From CAZSHX01 sp964606895 (GTDB lineage Bacteria > Bacteroidota > Ignavibacteria > Kapaibacteriales > UBA2268), in contig CAZSHX010000002.1 of assembly GCA_964606895.1 (NCBI GenBank), forward strand, positions 1 to 64,000: a DNA stretch of 64,000 nt, given 5' to 3'. A program made the position numbers and the translations under genes. Below the pieces are notes generated by a model. That model was given only the letters and a program-made list of their open reading frames with translations. It was not told where the DNA came from and ran no database searches. Shown in pieces: positions 53,207-61,948 of this stretch (positions are counted from its first letter, which is position 1; the number at the start of each line of letters is the position of its first letter).

Positions 53207-53836
53207 TTAGAAATGGTATTTTGCCATCAAACCAAAAAATCCGAGTACATAATCATTATACGAAATATTTGTATATGACATATTTGCAAGCATTTCTATT
53301 GCCAAATACCTGCTCAGATTTACACCTATTGCAACATCGAATGTTGCCATACCATCACTTCCAGTTTGATTCGTTGCTAAACCGCCACCTAAGCCAAATT
53401 GAGAATAGAATAATCCTTCTTCGACCCTGAATCTGATTAATAATTGATTTGTAAAGAATGTGGTTCTGGTTAATATTATATTCGGACTGTATGTCAGCAT
53501 AAACCATCCATTCATACAATATGATAATTCAAGAGGTATGGAAAGTCCGGTTTCTGCTGTCTGAGATGTCATTGAGATACCCAAACCAGCCCCTGTTCCA
53601 ATTTCAAAATAATATCTTTTGTCTTTGCCTTTTAATTCTCTCCTTGCAGATGAGTATGTTGGTTCTGATTTTTTTACTGGTTCCTTAATTTCTTCTGATT
53701 CTTTTGTTTCTTCCGGTTCTTTAACCTGCTCAGTCGCTTGTGATTTCGTTTGCTTTTTTGCTTTTTTTGTTTTTTGAGCAACACAAACATTCAACATCAA
53801 TGCCGATGCCAGTAACAGCATCATGAATTTTTTCAT
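53207..53836 (-). CDS. Outer-membrane beta-barrel protein, 209 aa
   Basis: It has a signal peptide (MLLLASALMLNVCVAQ), then a highly charged K/E/P-rich linker (KTKKAKK, EPEETKESEEIKEP; about residues 22-60). An eight-strand-like barrel follows (about 70-209), with alternating aromatic residues and a terminal Phe (GLMAKYHF), the usual end of outer-membrane barrels recognised by Bam. It sits alone between a hairpin and a lipoprotein gene, with 325 nt to the next minus-strand gene downstream. The specific substrate is unknown. Confidence 0.8.
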   Translation of the reverse strand: MKKFMMLLLASALMLNVCVAQKTKKAKKQTKSQATEQVKEPEETKESEEIKEPVKKSEPTYSSARRELKGKDKRYYFEIGTGAGLGISMTSQTAETGLSIPLELSYCMNGWFMLTYSPNIILTRTTFFTNQLLIRFRVEEGLFYSQFGLGGGLATNQTGSDGMATFDVAIGVNLSRYLAIEMLANMSYTNISYNDYVLGFFGLMAKYHF

Positions 53837-53906
53837 AAAATTGTCTTCTCCGTTTATTTCTATATTTTTTTTAAATTCGTTCTCTAATAAAAGCGATTAA
53901 TTATCA

Positions 53907-54443
53907 TCACATGCCACTGATATTAACTATTTGATAAAAAAAGTCAATATCATACGAACCACCAACATTTTTCAGCTTATAAGCATCCATACCTGAATTT
54001 GGTTGGAAGTTCCAAAGAGGATATTTGTATTTCCAATCAACGTAACCTCCGGCTACAATATCATTCCCATTAGAGAAATAATCATAAACAATTGCTCTAA
54101 CTCCAAATGATTTTCCATTCTGTTTTGCAATTTTTACTCTGAATGATTGATTGACAATAATTTTATCGTTATGCCCTGCACTAATGTAACTACTTCTGTC
54201 AATCGCAAAAGCCTGATACTTGCCGTTTTCATCCCGGATTATAGAATCCCTTTCATCAATGATGCCAACAACATAATAAAATTTTCCATTCACAATAGAA
54301 TTCCCATCATTATTAACAACGAAATGAAGAATATTAATATCAAATACGGCATATTCAACAACCGGAGTTGGTGCTACTGGACTATCTTTACTACATCCGG
54401 CTAATATAAGCACGGAAACCAATAATACTAAATACTTTTTCAT
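53907..54443 (-). CDS. Lipoprotein, 178 aa (intact paralog of 439-1010)
   Basis: The start is the ATG at 54443 with GGGAG about 6 nt upstream; an upstream TTG is unlikely. The signal peptide (YLVLLVSVLILAGCS) has a lipobox with Cys at about residue 17. The mature part is beta-rich (FDINILHFVVNNDG, GKFYYVVGIIDERDS) with aromatic residues toward the C-terminus. The conserved order of motifs allows recognition of the decayed copy at 439-1010, about 53 kb away. It is probably co-transcribed with the FISUMP lipoprotein upstream. Function unknown. Confidence 0.75.
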   Translation of the reverse strand: MKKYLVLLVSVLILAGCSKDSPVAPTPVVEYAVFDINILHFVVNNDGNSIVNGKFYYVVGIIDERDSIIRDENGKYQAFAIDRSSYISAGHNDKIIVNQSFRVKIAKQNGKSFGVRAIVYDYFSNGNDIVAGGYVDWKYKYPLWNFQPNSGMDAYKLKNVGGSYDIDFFYQIVNISGM

Positions 54444-54521
54444 CAAAAACTCCCTATATTAATTTTAATTTATTTATGGTCTATCCACAAATAATGAAAA
54501 ATAAAACAATATCAAACTCAC

Positions 54522-55142
54522 CTAATCTTTTAAACATCTCACAGATAGTCCATAGTTCTTGCTATTCGTACCTTCACCTATCCCATTGCTTTCACTACTT
54601 ACAGTCCTGTACCAAGATGTAATAACGTCATTTTCGGTAGCTGTCCACCAAGCACCATTATTACTTATTACTCCGGCAATATATTTTCCATTAAAGTCAC
54701 GATACCCTCCTAAAAGAGCAGAAAAACTTCCTCTTTTCAACTCATCACCAGCTAATGTATTACCGTAACCACCACCAGAAAATTCAGTTAATGTTTTCCA
54801 TTCAATATGAGATGGGATATGCCATCCGGTTGGTGCCAATCCTCGAGAATCATTGACAGCATACCAATTATATAATCTTCCGAAAAGTACACCATTAGAA
54901 AGTTCATTTTTAAAATAACACCATGCTCCGGTTGTTAAATTTCCCCATTGAGTTGTATCGGTTACTTGAGGAATCAGGTCTCCATTACGATAGTGGTCAA
55001 CATCAAGGTTTTTTGTTTTCCAGACCTGGGTTCCAATAGTCACAAATTCCGGTTTTTCTGTTGATGGGGTTACAGTTGAATTATCATTACTACATCCGGC
55101 GAATATTAGCACGGAAACCAATAGAACTAATAGTTTTTTCAT
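54522..55142 (-). CDS. FISUMP-domain lipoprotein, 206 aa
   Basis: I choose the ATG at 55142 because GGAG lies 6 nt upstream; a frame from 55154 would place that GGAG inside the gene. It has a lipobox signal peptide (LLVLLVSVLIFAGCS), then one FISUMP domain (VWKTKNLDVDHYRNGD, GAWCYFKNE, LYNWYAVNDSRGLAPTGWHI, FSALLGGYRDF, LSVRCLKD). It shares long identical stretches with the domains of the 42302-45697 protein. It is anchored in a membrane rather than exported as a chain of domains. A structured RNA lies about 117 nt upstream on the same strand. Confidence 0.85.
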   Translation of the reverse strand: MKKLLVLLVSVLIFAGCSNDNSTVTPSTEKPEFVTIGTQVWKTKNLDVDHYRNGDLIPQVTDTTQWGNLTTGAWCYFKNELSNGVLFGRLYNWYAVNDSRGLAPTGWHIPSHIEWKTLTEFSGGGYGNTLAGDELKRGSFSALLGGYRDFNGKYIAGVISNNGAWWTATENDVITSWYRTVSSESNGIGEGTNSKNYGLSVRCLKD

Positions 55143-55258
55143 AAAAAACTCCATAAATGAATTTATCTTCGTTGTGGTGTATCCACAATGATTGTCTCAA
55201 TCAACATAGAGAAAAATATCAACTGCAATTATAATTTTTTTCAAGTTAGCTTTTAAAA

Positions 55259-55287
55259 TAAAAAAAGGGCATTTTCACAAATTGCCC
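55259..55287 (-). terminator. Intrinsic terminator of the structured RNA
   Basis: GGGCAATTT-GTG-AAAATGCCC (one mismatch in the stem) is followed by TTTTTTTA on the minus strand. The position directly after the closing helix defines the RNA's 3' end. Confidence 0.75.
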
Positions 55288-55418
55288 TTGTTCGAGGTAC
55301 CGCCAAGCACCCACAGGTAAAAGCAAAAAGGAAAACGCCCCAAATGGGACGTGTCCTCTTTACGTTCTTACCTGTTTAAAAAATTGGCGGTTTTCGAACA
55401 AGAACGAAAGCAAGACTA
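55262..55418 (-). ncRNA. Structured RNA candidate (6S-like or cis-leader), about 155 nt
   Basis: On the minus strand, a 5' arm at 55402-55384 (CTTGTTCGAAAACCGCCAA) pairs with 55306-55287 (TTGGCGGTACCTCGAACAAG). Inside it are a CAGGTAA/TTACCTG helix, an AAGAGGA/TTTCCTTT helix and an apical hairpin ACGTCCCA-TT-TGGGGCGT. A GGGCA...TGCCC hairpin and six T residues follow at once. A -7-like AATATTTG lies at 55432-55425, placing the start near 55418. The long rod with internal loops resembles 6S RNA, but I see no decisive signature. The SRP RNA tetraloop region is absent. It could also be a leader of the lipoprotein gene starting at 55142. Confidence 0.6.
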
Positions 55419-55802
55419 CGCTTACAAATATTTTAGAACTCTATAATACCCTAATTATCCTCATTTTACGGTTAATTAATTTCAAAAGACAAACAAATAA
55501 CAATATAGTGATTTCAAGCTTTAAAGCCAAAATAATTTGTATGATTTTAGAAATTATTCAAGAAAACAAGATGAATAGTGCCACAATCCCTCTTTTTCCT
55601 CAAAATATAATTGATATTTTGAATTCCAATTTTTTATCATTGACTCCACCTACAATTTTTTGTTCAAATGGATGAGAATTAATCCATCAAAAATATTTCA
55701 CCGAAACAATCACCATCCCCGATATTAATTTCCTTGTCTTCTTTAGCAAGTTTTTCTTGGAACCACCAATTTTTTTTTCTCTTCTCAATTTTCTGCCGAT
55801 TC
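55419..55802. other. Intergenic region, no gene seen
   Basis: This AT-rich stretch between the structured RNA and the promoter of the TPR protein contains no convincing frame on either strand. The minus-strand frame that overlaps the following gene lacks motifs and is best ignored. Confidence 0.5.
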
Positions 55803-55843
55803 CTTGACAAAATATCTGGCGAAATAAGTTATATTTGTAGTTT
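55803..55843 (+). promoter_or_regulatory. Promoter with Bacteroidota -33 TTG and -7 TATATTTG
   Basis: TTG at 55804-55806 and TATATTTG at 55830-55837 fit the Bacteroidota consensus (TTG, about 19-23 nt, TAnnTTTG). The 41-bp segment is almost the same as 61768-61808, upstream of another gene of this region. The likely start of transcription is near 55843. Confidence 0.75.
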
Positions 55844-55851
55844 CGGAATAC

Positions 55852-57843
55852 ATGTGGGATTGTGAGAATATGATTATAGTACATGAGATTAATGAGTTTT
55901 TGTTTGATTTGTTTCCAAGGGCTAAGGACTTTGGAAATAGTATTGATATTCTCAAGGAAGAGATTACAGAATATTATACATTCAGCATTTACCAACCTCA
56001 AGTAGAAATTAAGGACAATTTCGTTTTTATTACTTTTGACGTTGATAAAGTAAGCCATGAAGAAAAAGAATACCAGAAGGCAATCAGCTTTTGCGATAAA
56101 GGCAAATTCACTTTAGCCAAGCCAATACTTGAGAAACTTGTTAAGAACAATCCAACGGTTTCAGAGTACCATAGAATATTAGGACAAATTTATTCACTTG
56201 AGGGAGACCAGGAAACTGCAATCAATTTTCTGATTGATGCCTTGAAATGGAATCCCAAAAATGGAAATGCTTTCATATTGACTGGAAATATCTTTGGTAG
56301 GTTTAAAAAAGATGTTAAGACAGCCATTAAGTATTACAACAAAGCACTTGAAATTAATATGGATGACTATATAGCCATTAACAATATCGGTGGCAATTTA
56401 TTGAACCTTAATCAATTTGAAGAAGCTGAAAAATATTTCAATCTTGCCTGTGAACTCAACCCTAAATATCCAAATCCTTATGCAGGGCTTGCCCAAGTAT
56501 ATTTTTTCAAGGCAGAGTTTCTGACTGCTATCAATTTTGGAATACAAGCCATAAAAAACTCCACTTCCAACGACCCAATTTATAAGCATATAACCAAATT
56601 GGTTTTTGACTCATCGGTTGATTATATAAAAATGAATCCAGGTATGAAAATTTTCGATAGGTATAATGAGGAATTGGTAAAAAAATGCGGTAAACCAATT
56701 GAATTAGTTTTTGATGAAATGATAGAGGGTTATGCCAAAATCGAAGTTGCAGAGTATTACAGTCGAGAAACTCATTTCTTGAAATATAAAAAAGAAAGAA
56801 AAGGACTTGAACACCTATTCATGCACGAATTGGCTCATTTAAACTTTATCATTGAAGCCAGAGAAGCTGATAATAACCATATCTTTTATTCAACAACAAA
56901 AAACAAAGAACTCTTCATCGGTGATATTGAATCAATTTTTAAAAAATATGAAGCAATCGGTTTGAGTAAGGATGAAATTGAAAACCTTACTAATAAAATT
57001 TTCAATGGCTTGAATAATCAGTTCTTCAATACACCGATTGATTTGTATATTGAAGATTATTTGTTCCATAATTTCCCTGAACTAAGACCCATTCAGTATT
57101 TATCATTGCTTGAAATGTACACTGAAAATATTGAATCAATAAACAATCAGGATATAAATAAGCACTTTCCATTCATTGTATCCGAAACAAGCACGGTATT
57201 GAATTTAGTCTTATTCCTTCAGTTTAGAGACTTGTATGGCTATGACCTAATCCCAAGTCTAAAGATAACCTATGCTCAAAAGAGACAATCCAAAGAACTG
57301 TATGATAGTTGGTTAATGAAAAGAAATACCAGAGAACAGGGTAGCGAGTATGAGTTTATCAAGGAATGGGGAAAATTATTAAAACTGGACAAGTATTTTG
57401 AGTTAGTTCCCGAAAATAAATATAGGCAAAGTGAAAATTTATCTGGCTTACTTAACGATATAACCGAAGACCCGTATAATCTGAATGACCCTGATGCAAT
57501 TGCCTATGAAGGGAAAAGATTAAATATGGGTGATTCCCCTGCTGGTGGAATGGCTGTTGCGATGTATTGCGTTGATGCACTTGAAATTTTTAATGGAAAA
57601 TCGAAAGATTATATTCAGGAGGTTGGTTTTGAGATAGCCACTTTGGGAAGATTCGGACTTGACCCTGGCAACACCGATACGAGCTACCATCTGAAAGCAA
57701 TACCAGATAAAACTTTTACAGCTTTGCATCTGTTAGCATTTATGTATGTTGCTTTCCAACACATAGACCCCAGTTTGGATACAGGTTTGGATTTCAAATC
57801 GCAATATGAAATGGCTAAAGTTTTGTTCAATAAAAAGGATTGA
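55852..57843 (+). CDS. TPR-repeat protein with HExxH metalloprotease motif
   Basis: The frame opens at 55852, but the promoter would leave almost no 5' leader there, so the in-frame ATG at 55870 (657 aa) may be the real start. Residues about 65-260 are TPR repeats (AISFCDKGKFTLAKPILEKL, AIKYYNKALEINMDDYIAIN, EAEKYFNLACELNPKYPNPY). Further on, LEHLFMHELAHLNFIIEARE contains HELAH, an HExxH zinc-peptidase motif, with a Glu 9 residues after the second His that could be the third ligand. The C-terminal part (about 400-660) is helical with no family I recognise. It has no signal peptide, so it is probably a cytoplasmic protease with a protein-binding TPR arm. A role in stress response or defence is a guess. 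Confidence 0.7.
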   Translation: MWDCENMIIVHEINEFLFDLFPRAKDFGNSIDILKEEITEYYTFSIYQPQVEIKDNFVFITFDVDKVSHEEKEYQKAISFCDKGKFTLAKPILEKLVKNNPTVSEYHRILGQIYSLEGDQETAINFLIDALKWNPKNGNAFILTGNIFGRFKKDVKTAIKYYNKALEINMDDYIAINNIGGNLLNLNQFEEAEKYFNLACELNPKYPNPYAGLAQVYFFKAEFLTAINFGIQAIKNSTSNDPIYKHITKLVFDSSVDYIKMNPGMKIFDRYNEELVKKCGKPIELVFDEMIEGYAKIEVAEYYSRETHFLKYKKERKGLEHLFMHELAHLNFIIEAREADNNHIFYSTTKNKELFIGDIESIFKKYEAIGLSKDEIENLTNKIFNGLNNQFFNTPIDLYIEDYLFHNFPELRPIQYLSLLEMYTENIESINNQDINKHFPFIVSETSTVLNLVLFLQFRDLYGYDLIPSLKITYAQKRQSKELYDSWLMKRNTREQGSEYEFIKEWGKLLKLDKYFELVPENKYRQSENLSGLLNDITEDPYNLNDPDAIAYEGKRLNMGDSPAGGMAVAMYCVDALEIFNGKSKDYIQEVGFEIATLGRFGLDPGNTDTSYHLKAIPDKTFTALHLLAFMYVAFQHIDPSLDTGLDFKSQYEMAKVLFNKKD

Positions 57844-58396
57844 TGGAGGCTACTTCAATTTGTTATCGAAAGGATGGACAGGTTGATTAGTTTGAGAAAA
57901 GATGTTAATATTGACTCGGAATCACAGTATATCTAAATAGCCGATAACCAGCTCTGGTGAGATTAGCAGATAGCATTGAAGATTTACTCGACTTCGCACT
58001 TTACTTCAAGCCTACGTGGCTCTGTGTCCCAAAAATGTCATACAGACTGAATGGTCACATAGTTTATTCCAAAATGTGAAATGAAATTTAAAATTAATGA
58101 TGATGTTTTGGATGTTGAGTCTTTGATACTTAAACCCTGCTGTAAAAGTATGTATTCAAAGTTATTCATTGTAACTGATAACTCAAAATCTGTTAGGCTT
58201 AAGAATATAATGTGCTTGTTGGACTCCTACAAACTTAAATGTGTGGTATCCTTTCACCGAAACGGTGTGTTTTTACGAAATATCCAGTACTGAATAGTTT
58301 TCATCAAAATATTTTACTTTTCAATGTAAGTAAGAGCAAATTTATTGTTAATTTTACTTTTTGTAGAATTTGTAAATTTATAAAAAGTTTAATGAT
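57844..58396. other. Intergenic region with one small frame
   Basis: This stretch of about 550 nt between two large plus-strand genes contains the 70-codon frame at 58081-58293 and otherwise nothing I can identify. A TAGAATTTG near 58365 is one base longer than the -7 consensus and could serve the next gene. Confidence 0.45.
58081..58293 (+). CDS. Possible small protein, 70 aa
   Basis: A short frame with two adjacent Cys (KPCCKSMYSKLFIV) and a basic C-terminus. It has no ribosome-binding site, no known motif and no overlap with another gene. It may be real or chance; its composition is not unlike that of the neighbouring genes. Confidence 0.25.
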   Translation: MKFKINDDVLDVESLILKPCCKSMYSKLFIVTDNSKSVRLKNIMCLLDSYKLKCVVSFHRNGVFLRNIQY

Positions 58397-61051
58397 ATGT
58401 CTGGCTCAAATATCATAGTTATAGAACACCTTGAAGAATCAGTCTTCAACAAGTTTGTAGCTGTTTTCTTAACTGAAAACGGATTCTCTGATTTAGTAGG
58501 GGTTCTTCGGAAAACTGATATTGGTATAAACTATACTGCAAAGAAAACAGGCAAGAAGTATGTTATTCGGATAGAGAAAAACGCCAATGTAATTAAAAAA
58601 GATATTGATGAGTTTGTTAAGTCTATTCCTCTCTATCATGCAGATTCAGCAATCATCTTTACCAAACATGAACTTCAAAGGGATATAAAAAAATATTTAA
58701 CTGAAAAGAACTGTTACTACATAACCAAACTTGAAATAGAGGATTGGCTAAATTCAAAATTTACTTCTTTGCTTGACTTCATTGATTATTTAGAACTAAA
58801 AGAGATTCGAAAAGTTGGCAAATATTCAAACAAAGAACTCATACAAAAGTATCAGGAACTAAAAGAAGTTCTTGGAAGACAGCCCTCAATGACTGATATA
58901 AATAGAATTATGGATATTAGTCATGGTACTTATTCACATAGGTGGGGAACTTTCAGAAATTTCATTGCTTCAATAAATGATAAGCCAGTTGTTAGGTTTT
59001 CAAGACCGAATAAAAGTATGATGGCTTCTGTTTCAGATTTGGTTGAGGATTATATCAGATTAAGAAAAAAATTGAAAAGAACTCCTACAAATCTCGAAAT
59101 TGAAAATAAAGGTAAATACACTTCAGAATATTACTTCCTTTTTTTCGGTTCTATCTCTAATTTTGTTATGGTTGTTGAAAATGAAATCTATAATGCTCAT
59201 AAATACAAGAAACAGGAATTGATAAAAGAATATCGTGCGGTACAGGAAATCGTCAAAAGGATTCCTACTTTTAACGATGTAAATAAAAAGTCGAAGATTT
59301 CACCGATTATTTTTCTTTATTATTGGGGAACTTGGAATGAATTTCTAAGTTCAATAGGTGAGAAGAAGCAGTACAGAAATATCAATGACAAAGAACTTGT
59401 AACTGCATATTTCGATATGAAAGAGAAAATTAATAAAAATCCAAACCAGATAGAATTTATGAAATACTGTGGTGTTTCTCATGATGTTTTTGATTATAGG
59501 TTTGGTAGCTGGAACAATTTCGTTGAACTTTTACAATATCCTGAATTTGTAAGCCAGGCTCCAAATGATATTGACCTATTTACAGACTATTTCAGAATCA
59601 AGAAGATTTTAAACCAAGATACTCTTTCACAAGAAGAAATTGAAAAACATACTTTTTTTTCTTTGAAAGATTATATCACTTACTTTGGTTCTTATAAGAA
59701 TTTAAAAGAACAAATTGATGACATTGAGAGAAAGACAGAACTTATCAGTGAAGACGAACTTGTAAGTGAATACCTAAGACTTTTAGCTTCCTTAAAGAAA
59801 ACTTGGCTTACAATCTACGATATTCGTGACCATTCTACATTCGCTTATCAAATATACTTATCTAAGTTTCAGAATTGGGCAAATTTAATACTATTGATGC
59901 GAAATTATGTCGGCAATATTAAACACCCAAAGCAAATTTCTAATAATCAACTAATTGAAGATTATCATAGAGTTGAAAAACTTATAAACAAATCACCACT
60001 GTTTATTTCAGATTATGAGAAATATGGGAAATACTGTTCTCAAATGTTCGATATTCGATTTGAATCATGGAAAAAGTTTCTAAGGTCAATTGGTCAAAAG
60101 TCAGTTCTGGAGATAACAAATGAAGAATTGATTGAAGATTATTTCAGAGTAAAAAGTCAGTTGAAAAAAAAGGTTGTTTTCAGACGTGATTACGAAAAAC
60201 TGGGAAAATATTCGGATACTTCTATAAGAAACAGATTTGGGAAATGGTCTGAGTTCTTAAAAACCATTGGTGAAGATACGAGCCACATAAAAAAGATAAA
60301 CAAAGAAATGCTGATTGAAGAATACAAAAGAGTAAAAGAACTACTCGGTAAAGATAAAGTCAATCAGCCCCAAATGTTGAAATACTGTAAATTTGGTAGT
60401 AGGTCATATTCTAAACATTTTGGGAGTTGGGATAAATTCCTGGAATTCATGGGTGAAGATACATCAAAATTCTTGCACTCTGAGCAAAAAATGATTGATG
60501 AATATTACCGATTAAAAGAGCTTTTGAAAAAAGAACGTGTTTCAATGATAGATATGAACAAATACGCTGATGTAAGCGGAACTTTATATAGATTAAGGTT
60601 CGGTTCATGGAAAAATTTCTTAGATAAAATTGGTGAGGATACCGAACACTTGAAGCCAATAACCGATGAAGACCTAAAATCCGAATATTTAAGAATCAAA
60701 AAGGAACTTAAAAAGCCTAAACTCATTTTGAATGATATTAAAAAACATGGCAAATATAAAAGTAAGGCATACTTGAATCATTTTGGCTCTTGGGATAATT
60801 TTGTCAGATTAATGGGTGACGGCAATTCCAGAAATCTTAATACCGACCAAGAAGTTATTGAAGAATACTGGAGAGTGAAGAAATTACTTGGCAAAGACTA
60901 CATAACTCAAAATGAAATGAATGAACATGGTAAAATAAGTTCCTCACTTTACAATTGGCGGTTTGGTTCTTGGAAGAAATTTTTGATACATATTGGAGAA
61001 GACCCAACTGTAAGAAGAGCTAAAAAATTAGTGAAAGACCCTAATAAATAA
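58397..61051 (+). CDS. Nuclease-like domain fused to 12 homing-endonuclease-associated repeats
   Basis: This 884-aa protein starts with a domain of about 130 residues that looks like a restriction-endonuclease fold of Mrr type: FNKFVAVFLTENGF, then DIGINYTAKKTGKKYVIRIEK, with a possible Asp and Glu-x-Lys-like metal site (here IRIEK, so not canonical). From about residue 145 to 870 I count 12 repeats of about 55 residues (LIEDYFRVKSQLKK, DYEKLGKYS, RFGSWKKFLIHIGE). These match the homing-endonuclease-associated repeat, a small DNA-binding helical unit usually found once to a few times beside HNH endonucleases. No HNH motif is present. A sequence-reading DNA nuclease, for defence or element mobility, is a plausible inference. 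Confidence 0.75.
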   Translation: MSGSNIIVIEHLEESVFNKFVAVFLTENGFSDLVGVLRKTDIGINYTAKKTGKKYVIRIEKNANVIKKDIDEFVKSIPLYHADSAIIFTKHELQRDIKKYLTEKNCYYITKLEIEDWLNSKFTSLLDFIDYLELKEIRKVGKYSNKELIQKYQELKEVLGRQPSMTDINRIMDISHGTYSHRWGTFRNFIASINDKPVVRFSRPNKSMMASVSDLVEDYIRLRKKLKRTPTNLEIENKGKYTSEYYFLFFGSISNFVMVVENEIYNAHKYKKQELIKEYRAVQEIVKRIPTFNDVNKKSKISPIIFLYYWGTWNEFLSSIGEKKQYRNINDKELVTAYFDMKEKINKNPNQIEFMKYCGVSHDVFDYRFGSWNNFVELLQYPEFVSQAPNDIDLFTDYFRIKKILNQDTLSQEEIEKHTFFSLKDYITYFGSYKNLKEQIDDIERKTELISEDELVSEYLRLLASLKKTWLTIYDIRDHSTFAYQIYLSKFQNWANLILLMRNYVGNIKHPKQISNNQLIEDYHRVEKLINKSPLFISDYEKYGKYCSQMFDIRFESWKKFLRSIGQKSVLEITNEELIEDYFRVKSQLKKKVVFRRDYEKLGKYSDTSIRNRFGKWSEFLKTIGEDTSHIKKINKEMLIEEYKRVKELLGKDKVNQPQMLKYCKFGSRSYSKHFGSWDKFLEFMGEDTSKFLHSEQKMIDEYYRLKELLKKERVSMIDMNKYADVSGTLYRLRFGSWKNFLDKIGEDTEHLKPITDEDLKSEYLRIKKELKKPKLILNDIKKHGKYKSKAYLNHFGSWDNFVRLMGDGNSRNLNTDQEVIEEYWRVKKLLGKDYITQNEMNEHGKISSSLYNWRFGSWKKFLIHIGEDPTVRRAKKLVKDPNK

Positions 61052-61275
61052 TATCTTGTGAAGTTCAGAAACAACCATTCAAGTTCTAAAGTGTTACAAA
61101 CTGCCATTTGAACTTTCATACTACTTCCTAAAAATAATCTTGTCCTGAGTAAAATGAACTATATTTTTTTTAAATTATAGAGTTTGAAGAATTGAAATTC
61201 AAAGTGTCAAAAAATGAAACTTGAATTAGAATATATATTCAAATTCAGGATATTCATTATAGTAAAGCTAATTAA

Positions 61276-61557
61276 TTACCCTTTTAAGCTTTCATAATAT
61301 TCTTCTGGCTCTGTTTTGTTTATACTCTCCTGTTTAGCTTTTATTCGTTTATCACATTCTACCACTTTTCCCATCCAAACCAGAGCCTGTTCATACAAAT
61401 ATTTTTGCATGGGTATTATTTGACCGTTGTAAACAATGGTATAGCCTTCCTCAGCCTGTACTTCGTTATAAGCCGATATTATAATCGAATATTTTTTCAG
61501 CTCAATTAGCGTTTTAATTTCTAATTCAGTTTTTTTGGTGTTCGGAGCCTTGCTCAT
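61276..61557 (-). CDS. Hypothetical protein, 93 aa (terminase-small-subunit-like)
   Basis: This small helical protein (LIELKKYSIIISAYNEVQAE, EGYTIVYNGQIIPMQKYLYE, then a K/E-rich tail) has the outline of the P27-type phage terminase small subunit: a helix, a G-x-T/V turn followed by a Pro, and a second long helix. The similarity is weak and the gene is isolated on the minus strand between two plus-strand genes, with no other phage packaging genes nearby. It may be a relic or an unrelated regulator. Confidence 0.45.
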   Translation of the reverse strand: MSKAPNTKKTELEIKTLIELKKYSIIISAYNEVQAEEGYTIVYNGQIIPMQKYLYEQALVWMGKVVECDKRIKAKQESINKTEPEEYYESLKG

Positions 61558-61767
61558 ATTGTCCCTTGTAAATTTGTTTTAGAAAATTACTAATTTATCA
61601 TTGTACCAATCTGATTGCAATTTTTGAAATTTCGAATAGTTTATTGTAAAACCGCAATAAAACTTAATCCCAATAAATTTTCAAATTGAAATCCTACTAA
61701 TTTACCTATATATTAGCAGTTTTGCAATATAAAATCAATTTATATTTTCGGAATCGGTTGGTTTTTC

Positions 61768-61808
61768 TTTGGCAAAATATCTGTCCAAATAAGTTATATT
61801 TGTAGTTT
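61768..61808 (+). promoter_or_regulatory. Promoter, near-copy of 55803-55843
   Basis: TTG at 61769-61771 and TATATTTG at 61795-61802 match the Bacteroidota consensus. About 36 of 41 bases match the promoter at 55803. The following gene starts about 140 nt downstream, leaving a long 5' leader. The rest of the 391-nt gap (61558-61948) shows no gene. Confidence 0.75.
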
Positions 61809-61948
61809 ATAAAAATTGGAACGATATTCTGTAAGGCTAAAGTTGAGAAAATAATTTGAACTGTAACGAAGAAGAAATATCATCAGAATTAAATTCAATG
61901 TTCTTATAATTGGTCTTTTTGTTAATCACTATGATAATAACGAGTTAA

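Noticed and set aside
55262..55418. SRP (4.5S) RNA
   Set aside because: The conserved apical GGAA-type loop and its flanking motif are absent.
61276..61557. Prophage packaging module
   Set aside because: The small-subunit resemblance is weak and no large terminase, portal or capsid gene is nearby.
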